DNA from: Serinus canaria
Lineage: Eukaryota; Chordata; Aves; Passeriformes; Fringillidae
Reading direction: 5' to 3'
Assembly: GCF_022539315.1 (NCBI RefSeq)
Contig: NC_066323.1
Span: forward strand, 10,219,219 to 10,283,218
Length of the DNA stretch: 64,000 nucleotides
Part shown: piece after piece, positions 12,485 through 26,296 of the stretch
How positions within the stretch are numbered: position 1 is the first letter of the stretch
Layout: the number at the start of each line of letters is the position of its first letter
The notes under the pieces: generated by a model
Seen by the model: the letters and a program-made list of their open reading frames with translations, nothing else
The model's database searches: none
What the model was told of the DNA's origin: nothing
Translations under genes and position numbers: made by a program

Positions 12485-12525
12485 CTACACACACACACTA
12501 CACACTACACACTACACACACACAA
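12485..12525 (+). repeat. CA / CTACACA microsatellite
   Basis: Short tandem repeats of CA mixed with ACTACAC units run through 41 bases in the early 3' UTR of LPP. Such tracts are usually length-variable. Confidence 0.9.
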
Positions 12526-12754
12526 CATGCTTTTGATTTACCAGAGGCATAAGCCAGTCATGTCCTTTGAGAAGATATGTAGGGATGTGGGGCTGGAAAC
12601 ACATTTCTGAAATCCCAGTGGTTAAAAAAAGATAAAAATGACTACACAGAACTGCAGTGCAAAGCGATGCTCAGAAAAATCTTACGCCACCCTCTCACAG
12701 AGCCCATTCTAGTGGGACCACTGGCAGTGTTGGTCTCCGGGCAGATATTCAAGC

Positions 12755-12760
12755 AATAAA
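12755..12760 (+). terminator. LPP: Possible proximal poly(A) signal of LPP
   Basis: AATAAA lies about 1.05 kb after the stop codon, followed within 30 bases by T-rich sequence. It is the first canonical hexamer downstream of the stop codon that I found. Whether it is used is unknown; a second and third hexamer lie at 13137 and 13228. Confidence 0.35.
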
Positions 12761-15700
12761 GTCTTTTTCCATCTCCTGTTATTGCAGTGGGAGGATTTTC
12801 CTTCAACAGTAGCAGGGATTGAATCAGGCTTTGGGATGATACACATTTCTCTGATGTTAACATGTGTGATCTGTATTTTTCAATTTAAAAAATAAGGTCT
12901 TGTTTCAACAACAGCAAAAAAATCATCCTAAATACATGTTCAGTTTTCATCCTAAGAAAGCTAAAGGTGGTATTAAACCCTTCACTATGCCATTCCAGAA
13001 AGCAGGCAATTTTTTTCCTCTTCCATTTTCATCCCAGCCACTTTTAACTTGCCTCTGTGAAATTCATGGCAGTAGAGTGCTGGGCCAGCAGCAGCATTTT
13101 CATCTTCAGTCCAGAATCAATATATATCCCAAGGTAAATAAAACCTGGACACAGATAATCCTTTTCTTTCACATGATCATGGATTTAGGGTTTCTTTGGG
13201 TTTTTTTAGTTTGGTTAATTAAAAACAAATAAAAAAATAGAAATCCATGGCATTCTGAGCAGCTATAATAGTCTTGTTCATGAAACCCATAATAACTAAG
13301 GTGCAAATTACATAGTGAGGGAGTAATTTTCATATCACTGAATTGACATTAATATCTTATTTGCAGATGTAATCAAGGAAAATAACTTTCTTTGCACTTA
13401 AATTAAGAAGCAGAACTGAAACAGTTGCAGGCTGATGGACCATAAAACTGACAAAATGTAATTTTACAAGAGTAAGTTACCACATCTTTCTTTCATGCAT
13501 CCCACTGAAAAACAGTAAGAATGTAGTGCTTTCCTCTTTGTATTTCTCTTATAGAGAATAATTATATCCACTAATGCTGAAAAGAAAAATTAGATGAGCT
13601 TAACTGATGGGAAACAAAGGAAAAATTGTGATGTGATACTGCAACTCCTGTAAACGGTGCATTTCTTTTCAGTTTAGCACTAAACTTTCTGGAAGAGCAC
13701 TGTGATATTCAGTAGCTTCAGCTGTCTGTGGTAAATTCAAATACAGAAATACCAGTCTGAAACCTCCGTTCCTTACATGGTTTATATGTTGGCAAACTTC
13801 ACCAGTGTCAGGGAAGTTTCCCAAAATTCACAGCTTGAAATGAATCCTTCTTTGTAGAAGGGTGGCATCATTGAGCAGAAGACTTCCTTCACCACCGTAG
13901 GGGCTGTGCTGAAGCATTTTGACTTTTTATACTGGATTTCTAGCCTGGCCTGCAAGAATGTTACTGCCTTAGACATAAACAGAATTTTTGGCACCCTGGC
14001 TCCCCCCAGGTTCCGCCTGGGCTTCCTGCTCCCTGAACCATGGCATGTAAGGTTCTTCTGAGCTCGCTTCTTGACACGCAGTCTGCACCACCACCAGTTT
14101 TAAATTCTGTGCAAATCTAGTCTGAACTAACCCTGCAAGGGTGCAGAATGAGCCGTTCATCAGGCAGAAAACATAGCTGTGATCTTCCTTACTCTTGTGA
14201 GTGTTAATTCAAGTGGCAGATGAGACTCTCAAGCTGCTGTGCCTTCCAGCAGAATGTGGCCTAGACTAAGGACTGAGTTCAGCGCCTTTGGGCTTTTTAT
14301 GGCCCTGCCTTAGGCTGGACTGGAACAAGTCATATGACTCCTTGTCTTCTGCACTCTGCATGAGAGAGCTTCTTTGCAGTTTCCCAGAGACATTATGGAG
14401 ATTAAACTAGTCACAGACTAGCACAAACTACTGATTTTTGGAACTCTATTTTCTCTTTCCAGAAAAGTGTGCTGGTATGTAGTCCTGGGATTCCAGCCCA
14501 TTCCAATGCACATGGCCAGCCAGGAGATCCAGCTCTGAATCCTCTCTGTTATGAGAGTGCTGTGGCGAGTTGGGCTGGCATGCAGGGAGGTGAGAGCCAA
14601 ACTTTTCAGGCATTAAATACTTCATGGATGAAATATGATTGACAAAGATTGAACAGTGTTGATGTTTGAGGTGCTGTGGCTGGTTTCTAGACCTGACACA
14701 TCTTTGCAAAGGTATTATGATGGGGTTTTTTTCTCCCCTAGACACCAAAGCCATCTGCCTGTTGGAAGGAGGGAGTGTCTAAAACCCTCTTCTTTATTCT
14801 GTGTGGTTTTGTTTTCCAAAATTGCTATAACTATATTTGAAAGATATTGTATCACAGAGGCTCTCATCACCCACATGTATATGGAAATCTCTCTGCTGAT
14901 GCTTCAGGATTTAATAAGAAATGCTGGTGGGATTTATCTCAATTGCACTGCAATTAAGAACCACTGGGATATGGCTTCATCACAATATTTATCACATACT
15001 TATAATATATCATATTTATCTGTTCCAAAGAAGGAGTCTTTTTGCCAAAGAGACGTTGATTTTCTCAAGTTGGACCCTCTTAGCCATGACAAAAATTCAC
15101 ATCATCTGTGGCTGTGGTAATGTCCAAACTGTTCCTTTCAGAAAGAATTGGAAGATCACCCCAACATTTCTGTTCAAGTTTGCAGTTTCTGCTTATGCTG
15201 CTTTGTCTTTGTCTAGCATTTGTTGGCAAGTCGGGCCTGATCCCATGATTTCTGTGGCCAGACAGGGCCCAGGATCAGGTTCTAATTTAGCAAAATATTT
15301 ATGTCCCTGGGGTTTGTTTAAGTGCAGACTTAAAGCCATTGCATGGTGTGACATAAGCCATTAATACCAGACTGGTTCTTTATCCCTTGATCATACAGGT
15401 TTGATCTGGGTAGGATGTGGGCACAGTTAAATTTCTATCAAATTATCCAGAAGACAGGAAATGGCTCCTGTGTCACCCTTATGCCAACTGTAGGGACACC
15501 AGCTGATCAAATGCAACATTTGGATGACAGGAGGCTGAGTTGTTAAAAGATGAGTGCTTTGTGTTGGGTGGTTGTGGCACCTTCCATATGTCACAAGTAG
15601 CCCTACAGCCAGATTTACTGTATCTTTGAGCAATGGCTTTAAAACTGTCTACTTTCTCCAGGAGACTGGGTTGCCTTGGTTACAGCCCAATCCTTAAGCA

Positions 15701-17974
15701 CATCCCCAAGGCTAACACTAGTATTTTGTGAATGTGATGGTTTTATTGTCTCTTATTTTATTCATTGAACATTGCTTTTAAAAACAGAAAGCCACACCAA
15801 TTCTTTAGTCTATCAGATTACACACCTTTAATTTTGGTTTTGGGAGGGGTGTTAATATTTTACTTCTTAGATTTTTATCATGGCTGCAAAACACTTGAGT
15901 AATGACTTAATCATAGAGGTGTGGGAGTACCAAAGTGTTTGTCACTCTACATAATAGTGTTCATCCTGATAGCATGAGCAAGGTTTTAACAAAACACAGG
16001 CCTTAAGTTGACTTTCTGCCTATCAGCAAAATGTGCCTGAGAAGAATGAAAAAAAAGTCTTTAAAGAAATGGTAGTTGTTAAAGAGGATATGCAACAAGT
16101 CTGTCTGAAATCTCTTTGGACCTGTTATGGCTGCTGCCTGGCTTAGGTTTGATAAATGCTGATTCCTTTTGATTTTGGGAAAGTCTGGAAGGCAATGAAT
16201 AACAGGACCCAAGAGAAGGTTCTTGAGAGAAATTCCATGTCAAGGATAAGTGTTAGACACCTGATGCTTGAGCTGAGTGGCTCAGAAAGGGTTTGAGTTG
16301 CTGACTGGTGTCTAATGGTGTCTGGTTCCTGCAGTGGGGTCACAGTGGTGATCTGCTGTTTGTTCAGCAGCCTGGGTGGACAACACCTCACACAGGTTCC
16401 ATGCTGCAAGCTGGGGCTATTGGAGAGGGGTGCTGAACCATCCCACTGTGGTGAAATTCCCATGAGAAAACACCAGCAATAGTAACTGAGGGTTTGTTGT
16501 GGAAGGAGGGCAGGAACTGCTCCATAACCCAGAGGTTAGTAAAATACAGACCAGGAGAGCTGTGAGAACACTATTTCCAGTTAGAGCTGGTTGCAATTTT
16601 TACACTAAATTATGTGATAGCAGAAGGGCAATTTTTTAAATGAGAAGTTCTCTCTTTTTACGATGTTACCCACAACATTTTTGGGGGTTGTTTTTTGCTG
16701 TTATGATTAAAATTATACTGAATTTTTATCTAAATTAATTTCAGAATTGTTAACAAATATTTTTATTTTTCAAAGACCCATGTCTTCTTTCACAGTTGTT
16801 TGCAGTTCTTGGGTTTCTTCTGCTGGTAAATTAAAGTTTCTGTTGCAATTTTGAAAACATTTTTGGATAAAAAATTCTACTTAAAACCAAGCAAATGTTC
16901 TTGGGAAATGGTTCAGTATTGGACCTGGTGAAATAAAAAAAGCTTTGAAACTTTTTACAAGATTTTTTTTTTTCCTATTTTTGACTAGTTTTGCTAATTT
17001 TGAAGTCACTGTTTCCTTTGTTAGAACAATCCAAGTAATGTGACTCTTAAAATAACAGTGTTACTTCTGTTGGATTCATTTTTCTTATACGTCTTAAAGC
17101 CATAGAGTGGCTGGCTATAGGGACTGCCAGTGTCTTTTTCTGTGGCAACTACAATTTTTTTCTTTGTTTTTATCTTGGGGTCCTTTTCTGTTTGGATTTT
17201 TCCCCTGAAATTACTGAAGAATATAGGCACATTATGGTAACTACCATGAAAATCCAGAGATACTGATTGAATTTCATCTCCTTTCTGGGCTTGGGAATGG
17301 CATTTTTCCTTAAACATTTCTAGAAATATTACCATTCTCCCTCAGCATTTCAAGTTTGAAGTTGCAGCAGTTGGTTGCCCAGCTGGCATTTGGAGCCTGA
17401 GAGAGAACAGACTTTACACATGTGAAATTGTAACATTCATCCAGCATCTGAAAATCTAAGAGAAAAAAAGCACAGCCTCAGTAAGTTTCCTGGTGGACAC
17501 TGAGGAGCAGCTCTCACTTCAGCCTGGAAATTTTCTGCTGTCTGAAGAAAAGCTAGGTTCCACCCTTGCAGAGCAGTCTGGCATACACACACACAGGTGT
17601 TGGTGGGGCTATAAGTGAGCAGAAATACAGGCTGCAGTATTGACTGTTGCTGCTCACACTGCACTGGGCTTTAGTCCTGACTATGTGTCCCTTTGGCTTC
17701 CTGTAACGTGTGGAAGCACCGGGTTTATCACGGGTAGCAAGAGCATCCAGTTAAAACTTTTTATTTTCTTTTTTTTTTTTTTTAATTTTGCTATTTGTCC
17801 AGTATTGTTATCCTACTTAGATGTTTTAGAAAATGAGGAAGGAAACAGAAGCCCCAGTGGTGACATTGCCTTTACATTTCCTTTAGAGTCTCTCCCCAGG
17901 AACATCACACTTGGGGTGTCTCTGCTTTCCTGCCTCTGCCTCCCCTTGTCCACAAGCCACTCTCTTACCCACTT

Positions 17975-18060
17975 TTTCCATGTCCTCAATGTGCACTCAT
18001 CTTTGCAGTAAAATGGTTTCTTACTTACTTCACCGAGGTATTGTGAGTCTTAGCTGGTAG
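17975..18060 (+). repeat. MIR/CORE-SINE-like fragment
   Basis: The order CTCATCT..GTAAAATGG, then TTACTTACTTCACCGAGGTA and TTGTGAG follows the 3' half of the amniote MIR SINE (CTCATCTGTAAAATGG, TACCTACCTCATAGGGTTG, TTGTGAG) with small gaps. The copy is old and diverged and lies inside the presumed LPP 3' UTR. The match is by eye against the remembered consensus. Confidence 0.5.
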
Positions 18061-21000
18061 TTGGAAAAACTTGTTCAGATCTTTAATCAAGTAGTTTTGT
18101 GCGTCCTTAGTATCAGTGGCCTGCCATATGGATATCAAAGAAAATTGTTATAATTATTGCTTTTAAAATGATTATGAAATTGTGCCTTACTTTTTCAGTC
18201 ATATTTAACCATGTAATTTAGAACCACATGATTGCAGGGATTTACCATGAAGAAATATGTTTGAAGGATAGTTTGTTTTTTAAATATTTTTTCCTCAAAA
18301 ATTATTTTATTAGCTTTTCCTCTTTTATTTTTTTTTCCTCCAGTTATATTCCTTTAATATGTTTGCGTAAAAGGGCAGCCAGAATTTGCATTCGTGAGAG
18401 ACAGAAGATTTTATTTGGTCTTGTATGTAGAGCTTTCATTTTCTTTTATGTTCCTTCAGGAAAATTCCTCTCTCCCCAATTACTCATACTGAAATGTCTT
18501 TAAATGCAGGCTGACCAGTAAGGGTTTTTTGTTGCTGTTTAATTTAGTGTGTGGTTTGCTTTGTGGTTGTGGTTTTTATTTTAATTAACCAGATATCGGG
18601 TGCTGGGGAAGCATTGCACATTAATGCAGAACTTTAATGCTAATTTTCACAGAAAAGACAAAATTAGAGTCTTTCCCCATCTCCAGTGCAGTTTTGTTAC
18701 TGTTCTGTGTACAACACTAATATTAAGCCAGACTGTAAAGGCTAAATACTCAGAGTGACCTACTTCCATTCACCAGCAAGAATCCTTTGTCAGCTGACTC
18801 CTGTTTGTTTGTTCATTTTTAAATGTCGGATTACAGAACAAGCATCTACTAAAGATGAAAGAAAACAGTGTTTTCATGTGCAGGAAATTTGGGGTTGCAG
18901 TAACAGAACATTTTCTTTGTGAATTTGGATGTCATGGTGTTTTAAGCTCCTGCCTGGAGCCTAAATCAATTTGGCCTCTCATCCAGTTCATCTAACTGGT
19001 GCTCCTAAAAGGCTGCAGCCCTGCAAAAGCTCATGCAGCATTTTTGGCTGCCTTCCCTTGCTCCCATTTGGTACATATTTGCACAATTTAACTGAGCTTT
19101 TCTTTCTGCTGAAGGTCAGATGCAAGCGATACGAAACAGTAAACTTTATAAACAAGCAAAACCATTTCAACCACAGCATTTTGGACTAGAATGGATTTTT
19201 AGGTGGCGCACTGTCTGCTGGCCTTTGGAGAGGGGATCCTGAGACTGCATTGGACTGGAACAAGAGGCAAAGCCACAAACCTTGTTTTTTTTTAATAAAC
19301 TACTTACTGTAATCCAGCTACACAGTTTCAGCCTCACACTTCAGAAGAAGCTTCCAGTAGCTATGCACGTACAGGCACTTTCTCTCTTGCAGAAAGTGAA
19401 ACTTTCCCAACCAGAGTAAATTTAACCTATTGCATAAGATGCTGGAAGTTGGTTGTTTTTTTTATTTTCCTTGGGAGTCTCACTGTAACCTCTGTGTGCA
19501 GAGGATGAATAGCTTTTCTTTTTCCCTCTCTTTATTTTTTTTCTGACAAGATTAGATGCTGCATATTGATGAGCTAGCATTTCAAAGGTCCGTGGGGCTT
19601 TGGAACATATTAAGAATCTCTGAAGTTTAATATTCACCATGTTTTAAATATTCAGAAGGAAAAATCTGCATAAAATGGCTTTTGATAAATACGTTCTAGA
19701 GATTCTTTTTCTCTCTTACAAAGCATTGTGGGGATTGTGGCTGTGCCAGTTTTGTTCCAAAGTGTGTTTTTTTTCAGCATTTCAGGATTATTTTGATCCC
19801 ATTTATATGCCCAGTACCAGTTTCTACTGGGACTGTACTGCAGGCAGGTGGATGTGACCAAGAAAAAGGCTCAGCTGAGCATTGGAACTCCTGAGTATCT
19901 GCTTGGGGGCTCCCTCCTGATGACAGCTGGGCACATCCAGCCCTTTTCTGTAACAGCTTCTTGTGATAGAGTTGGGATCAGCCCAGTGGTCAGGCCCAGA
20001 TGAGACCTTTCTGCAAAGGTACTCTATACCAGCAGGGCTTTGAGATTGGGAAGGGCAATATCTGGGCGCAGGAGCAAAGCAAAGTGTCATTTGATGCATC
20101 TGAGATCTCACAGGGCATTTTCCCCTTCCTTGGAAGTCTCTTTGGTGAGAATCTCAGCAGTAAAAAAAGTGCCTTTAGGAGAAGCCCTCCCATGGGCATG
20201 CTCTGTTTCTCATGCTCTTGAAAATCTGATTCAAGCTTTAGATAAGGAGGATGAGTTGCTGGCTGCAAAGGTGCAGCTGTTTTGCTGTGTTATCAACACG
20301 TGTCCCATGGTACATGCCAGGGTGTTGCAGGACAGTGCTTTGGTCCCTCACACCCAGCCTTGACTTTGTCACACCAGTCCCTGTTGAATCAGTGCCTGGT
20401 ATTTGTTCTCAGGACCGCTCTGGCTCAGGCCAAGGGCACCTCATGCCTCTATGCAAAAGGTGGTGCTTTCAGGTTTTATCTTACAAATAATGCAGCCCTT
20501 TCAAATTCACCTTTCTTTTCTTATGTGTTCTTGACAGAAGTAGGATTTTAAATATTTCATAGCATTCTTCTTTCTTCTTCCTTTTTGCCAGATGCCTTGA
20601 AAACATTGTCAGATTACGATCTGGGGGGGATCAGGATCAGTTTCCTTTCCTTCTTGAGTGCATGGTGTAGGTTTGCAATGAGGGTTTCATCTTTTTCTCT
20701 TTTTTTTTTCTTTTTTTAGTCTTACAGAACAGATGCCTTCATTTTATGCAGAGAAAAATTGTCTATGATCAGAGCTAATCCAGGATGGCAGGACTGGACC
20801 CCCACAGTGAAAGCTAGAAAAGTGATTGCAAAAGTATTCTGTTTCTCCTTATTAATTGCACAGGAAGTTTCCACCAAAGGCTCATGTAGCCCAACTGGCC
20901 TATGTAATAAGTAGCAGGGCCTGTAATTACAGTCTGTCTTCTGATCCTATCTGTGCTCTGACTTTCTAGGCACTGCAGTTCTATTTACATCTGGCTCTCT

Positions 21001-21896
21001 GTCACCATTTTAAATTTTTGATTGGTCACTAAGGGAAGGAGAGCATGAGCCCTGAGAGGTGCAGTGAGTATAAACAAGGGAATCTTCCTGCCTATCAGGT
21101 ATCCACCTGATTTGGGACACAGAGCATGAGGAACAGCCGTGCAGCAGAGGAAGTGGGCTGCATGCCAACTGGGTATCTTTCAAGACCTCAGAGTTCTTTA
21201 TGGGACTGGAAATTTGAACCTTTTACAGGTCTTAACTGGTGTACTCTCCTGTGAGATAGCTCATCAGTATTTCTTTCCTCTGAGCTGTTCCTAAAGGATT
21301 TAACCTTTTTTCTCTATAAGATTCAAGGTTTTATGGTTGCAAAGAGATCCTTCCCCATATGGCATGAGGAGGGAGATGGCTGTTGGCATCGAGCAGAAAG
21401 CTGTGTTACAAATCCTGGTATCAATGTGGAAAACAAGAGTAACTTGAGTGGGAGGGGAAAGGCAGTGATTTACACGTGGTTCAGTACCAGATTCACCAGC
21501 TCTGAGCACCAGCAAGCACAGCCTCAAGCAGATGAACCCCCTGGGGTGCCAGTTCTGAGACCTGTTCAAGAGAAAAATGGGCTCCTCATGGGAGTGTTTG
21601 GTGCTGGTCACTTTGCAGTAATCTCTTGTCTCTTTGGAAACATGCACTAAACTTTGGGTAAAGCTACAGAATGGTGCCCCCCATACTTTTTCCTCAAGGC
21701 AGACTCCCAGTGTTATGTTTGATCAAGAGGAATGAAAGCCATTAGGCAAATACAGCACTCTGCAATAAAACCCATTAACAATCTACTATAGATACTTTTA
21801 ATGTCCATTAAACTGTTAAACAAATTGTCCCTTTTGTACAGCCTGCACTGTTATTTCATTATTTTCAACCTGACTTCTGTTTAAAAAATACCCCTC

Positions 21897-21915
21897 TTTT
21901 TTTTTTTTTTTTTTT
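21897..21915 (+). repeat. Poly-T tract (19 T)
   Basis: An uninterrupted run of 19 T follows a CCCCTC stretch inside the presumed LPP 3' UTR. A shorter T tract of 15 lies at 17769-17783. Confidence 0.9.
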
Positions 21916-24900
21916 GTAACTCTGCTTCTAAGAAAGTTGATGCTTTAAAGGGAAAAAAAAACTTAGTTTCAAACATGCGTTTTTCAGGCTTCTAAATTAA
22001 TAATTTCTACACCTGACCCAGTTCCTGCAGCTGCCAAAAAAGAAAAGAGAAAGCTATTTAAATTTCTCATAGAACCATTTATCTCTTAAAATATGCCAAG
22101 GCAATTTGAGGTGGGGGTGGAGACTCAGCTATTTATCTCAGCAGCTTGATTTTTCTCTTTATGTTTCTAACTGTCAGGGGGAAAAAACCGGTAGGAAGCT
22201 ATTCTTGGGCTATTATTGATGTATTGTGTTGCCATTATGCAGGATGTCTGCTTTGCTATATACGGAAGGACATTAATAATAGCCATCTCCCCTGCCCCCA
22301 CCCTCGGTTCCTCTTTGGGAAGATATGGTTTAACTGGAGCATCTGCTGTGTTCAAATTGCTGCTCCTTCCTCCCCTTCCCCCAGTTCATTCCTAAACTAG
22401 TTTTAGGAACCAGGGCTAAAGAAATAAGGATACATTATTTTTGCCATTTTTCTGCCTACTTCTGTGGTTGCTCCAGGCAAATAATTTCCATACCCTGTAC
22501 CTGTCTACCCTTTTCCTTCCCATGTATTGCCCCTGCTTTCATTTTAAGTTCATCAGTGCAAAGAAAAAAACCCTTTCTTGCTCTCTTTTTCTCACAAAGG
22601 CAGGCTGGCAGAACAGGCTCAGCCACAGATTTGTTATTACCCAGCATTTCATGTCCACAAACATTGGTTTCATTATTTCCAATTAGCAGGAAAATGAATT
22701 CCCATTCCCGTCCCTCCTACCCCAGGTTTAAAACATTGTTATGAGACTTTAAAAGGTCTGTCTACTTGTTTAAAGACTTGGATGCTTGTTTTATTTTTGG
22801 AAGCAGAGTGTACAGTGAACAGGAATAGTTTGATGTTTAAAAAATAGCCCCAGTTCAGCATTCCCCTGAAGTGCGGGAAGTCCTGTCTCCGCAGGGCTGT
22901 GCCAGCAGCGTGACAGCCAGAGAGCAAAGCCAGCTTGAAAAGGAAAAGAAACTGGCCTGCCCCACTTCATCTGTGAAAAGAGAGAGGTGAAAATAATAAT
23001 GTGGCAAGAAAATAAAGGGCAGAATTGCTCTGATTTTTTATTTTAATGGCTGTTCCTATGTCTCCTGCTGATTTTGTTCCATAGTAGTTTTGCTTATTCA
23101 GCATTTTTTATAATCAGGACCATGTGCATTTTCAAGGTATCATTATTTTTACTTTCATTTGTTGAGTTGTAGTCTTGCCCTGGTCCCCATAGGGTCTGGA
23201 GCCACTTTGGCATGGGCACTGAATGAAAACAGTAGCTCTGTCTAGGAGTGCTTACCTAGAATTTGGAACCAGCAAATGCAATAAGAATATTTTCTAGTCT
23301 GATATAGAGAAGTTTTCAGAATAGGAATTCTACATGGCAGGAATGCCTTCACTGGGGGAAATGCTTAGATTTCAAAATGAAAGGGAGATGGCCATTCAGT
23401 GTAGTTTCTCGTTGCTTTTATCATCTTCCTTGGTGGCATACAAGGAGAAAAATGACACCCTCTGTTCTCTAAACTAAGCCAGAGCCCAGCATCTTCTCTG
23501 CAGACATTTGCTCCAGCTCCAGCTTTCCATACTGCTGCAGCATGGGAGTGAGGAAGGCCTGCTAAGGGAGAAAGGTCAGCCTCATCCTCTCCACAGCCAG
23601 CGCTGCTCCTCTGGTGAGTCTGTGTCCAGCCTAGGGCTTGATCCTGCCTTCCTAGTGTGAGTGTTTTGCCAGAATCAGCTGTTTTCTCTTTGCTGTTAGC
23701 TATGGGATTGTGTGCAATGATGAGGATTTGCAGGGAGGGAAGAGAAGATCCTGTTCCAATTAGGCTGCCTTTGTGCTAATGTTTCAGGGCTGCATGAGAT
23801 AAGAGCAGTTTGCACTGAAATGCACAGCCGGAGGTTGTAGTTTGAGTTTCAACTGTGTTGAGATGGTACCCATTGAAAATCCAAACTGGAGCTCTTTTTT
23901 GCATCTGCCAGTGCTTTACTGACAGCTCTGTGTGGGCTGGAAACCCATTTCAGTTTTGCAAATGGACATTTTGTGCCTTGTCCCCCAAGTGTGATCTAGT
24001 TCTTTGCTTTATCCACCTAAAAAGGAGTATTTCTAATGTGCCTAAGTAGCTAAGCTCCTGACAAGCATCTCAACAGAACAACCAGCAAGGTGACAAGTAG
24101 GCTACTTACAGAGCTGCCTTTACAAAAAATAAGTAAAGTATTCCACTTTCTTCACTAGAGACCTGCTGTGCTCCTTTATGGGCAGCAGAGAGATGGGAGC
24201 TAGAAGGGTGATGGAGAAGAGAAGCAAGAGGCTAATGCTGAGCATCTGTTCTCCATGGGGATAAGCAAAGCAATGGCTCATCCCATTAGTGCGGCTTGTC
24301 TTGCTTTACACACCCGGTTGTCTGGTGGGCAACTGTTCTGTAGCAGAGGTACTTGGGTATATCTCCTCAAACATCTCTTCCTGGTCAGAACTCTAGAGTC
24401 ATTCATACCTGAAGAATTTATTGCCTTAAATTATTGCCTTGTCTCTGATGAAATCTACATCACTCATTTTTTATATAATGCTAGAAGAGAAAATCTGAAG
24501 GTGAACCAAAGTTTGATTGGTGCTACTGTATTAAAAAGGCTGGTATGCTCTCATTTTCAATCCTCAAAATAATGTTTTAGGAAAATTTTCCCTGCTGTGA
24601 TCAGATAGGAAATGCAAGGAGTATTGGAAATGCAGTGAAGGGAAAGATTTGATGTTTTGATGCTCTGAACTGCACCACTGTGACCACCTCTACTGTCTCT
24701 TTGGAAAGTGAGAACTGAGTATTGGTAGAGGTATGGGCAGAGCCAAGTAATGGCTGGACTTTCTCTCATAGTCTTGCTAGAAAGGATCTGCCTTGGTGAG
24801 AGATCAGCTTCCTTAATGGTCCTATACTTTTCCATGCCACAGCTTGTGTTTTAGACAGTCAGAGAGCCTGGAAAGCAGCCTCCAGTGCCTTCCCTCTAGT

Positions 24901-25839
24901 TAGTCAAATGAGAGACACTGAGTACTAATTCTGCATTTATTGAAGTCACTTTCCAGAAGAGAACAAACAGCAGAGGTTTGTCAAGTTTCAGAGCCCAGTC
25001 TCCCACACTGGCTTTACCTGTGGGCAGATACAAGGGGGTCTGAACCACACATAGGTCATTCCAGAAGGATTCCTCTTGGCTACATGGAGAACCCCCTAAA
25101 GGCTGGGAGAATGATTCAGCTCTTTTAGACTGCAAGGAGGAAGTGTCCCCAGGAATGTATTTGCCCTATGTAGCTGCTATGCTTTGGCCTCTCCCTGCCA
25201 GCTGCAGACCTGTGTGCTCCGAGGGCTCACCGGGGATGATCTGTACTGGATGTGCAGTAGTTCACAGTGGTTTGAGGTGGTGTTTCAGCTTCAGGGTGGT
25301 TGTTGGTTTAGCCCATGAGATGGAGAAGGTTTTGCATTGTTGCCTTTGTTGCAGTTGGGAGGCAGTGTGACTGGCCACTCTTCTCCTTGTCCAGTGTCAG
25401 CAGACAGGCTCTCAGTGGTGTGGGCAGCATCTTCCTTTTGAATGTGAATCACTAGCCTAGGGATCTGGGCAGGGGGAAGCACAAGGAAGCACTTCTTATA
25501 TGAGGAATGCTTCTGCTGCACACGCCATGCCCTCGGATCCTAATGAAGTAACATTACTTGAGCTTTTAGGAGTGGTCTCCTGTCTGTCAGAACTTGGGGG
25601 TACATTTTACACCTTGCTGAACAAAAGTACTACCCAAGTCTGTGGGGGGCCTAATCCTGCTGCCATTGGAATTTTCCGGATTCCTGTGACTTGCTGAGTG
25701 CACCTCCTGTGAGCTGCTGAGTAGCCTCCCTTGTCACTGAACCCATCAGGCCGCTTGTCTCCCTCACTGACTACTTCCACAGGGCTTTGAGGGCACTCAG
25801 GAAATGCAACCAGCACCTTACAGGTTCGATCTGCTAAGC

Positions 25840-25845
25840 AATAAA
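25840..25845 (+). terminator. LPP: Possible alternative distal poly(A) signal of LPP
   Basis: AATAAA is followed by TTTTTTCTC and then CTTGTGTGCGTG, a good GU-rich downstream element. It lies about 450 bases before the signal I favour as the gene end. Confidence 0.4.
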
Positions 25846-25935
25846 TGAAGTTTTTTCTCTGGTAACTTGTGTGCGTGAATTGAAAATCATTTATTCCAAT
25901 TTGTTCTGAGGACAGATGCAGCATATACACATTTT

Positions 25936-25970
25936 CTATATTTATAAATATATATAGATATATATATTTT
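25936..25970. repeat. AT/TA simple repeat
   Basis: Alternating A/T sequence with TATATATAGATATATATATT near the end of the presumed LPP 3' UTR. Confidence 0.85.
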
Positions 25971-26290
25971 GTTCTCAGCTAGTTACCTCTTCTAAACTGC
26001 AATTTTCAGAGCAACCGGCATATATTTTTTATTCAACACGTAAAATGACTTTTTACAGTAAGAGAATGAAAGCTGTTTTAAGCATGTGTTTTCTGTATTT
26101 TTATTATGCATTATCCAATTATATTGAGATGTATTTTCCTCTTTGCTCTGCTCTTTCAGTTGTTATCCTTTTTATCAGTTATGCTTTTCAAATGTTTTGT
26201 AAGGGAAAATAAATATGCAAAATCGCCAGATGCCTTTTCTCTTTGCAGAAGAAGTATCACAAATGCTTTTTTATTACATTTTACCAATCC

Positions 26291-26296
26291 AATAAA
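26291..26296 (+). terminator. LPP: Probable main distal poly(A) signal of LPP
   Basis: AATAAA is followed by CATTTTTGTTTGC and GCGTGTG within about 40 bases, the layout of a strong cleavage and polyadenylation site. The preceding 350 bases are AT-rich and hold another AATAAA at about 26208. Sequence after it changes character, and a CR1 relic appears about 1 kb on, suggesting intergenic DNA. Inference; cleavage would be expected 10-30 bases further on. Confidence 0.55.

Noticed and set aside
25820..25835. GGTTCGATC, a tRNA box B-like sequence
   Set aside because: No box A, acceptor stem or cloverleaf can be folded around it.
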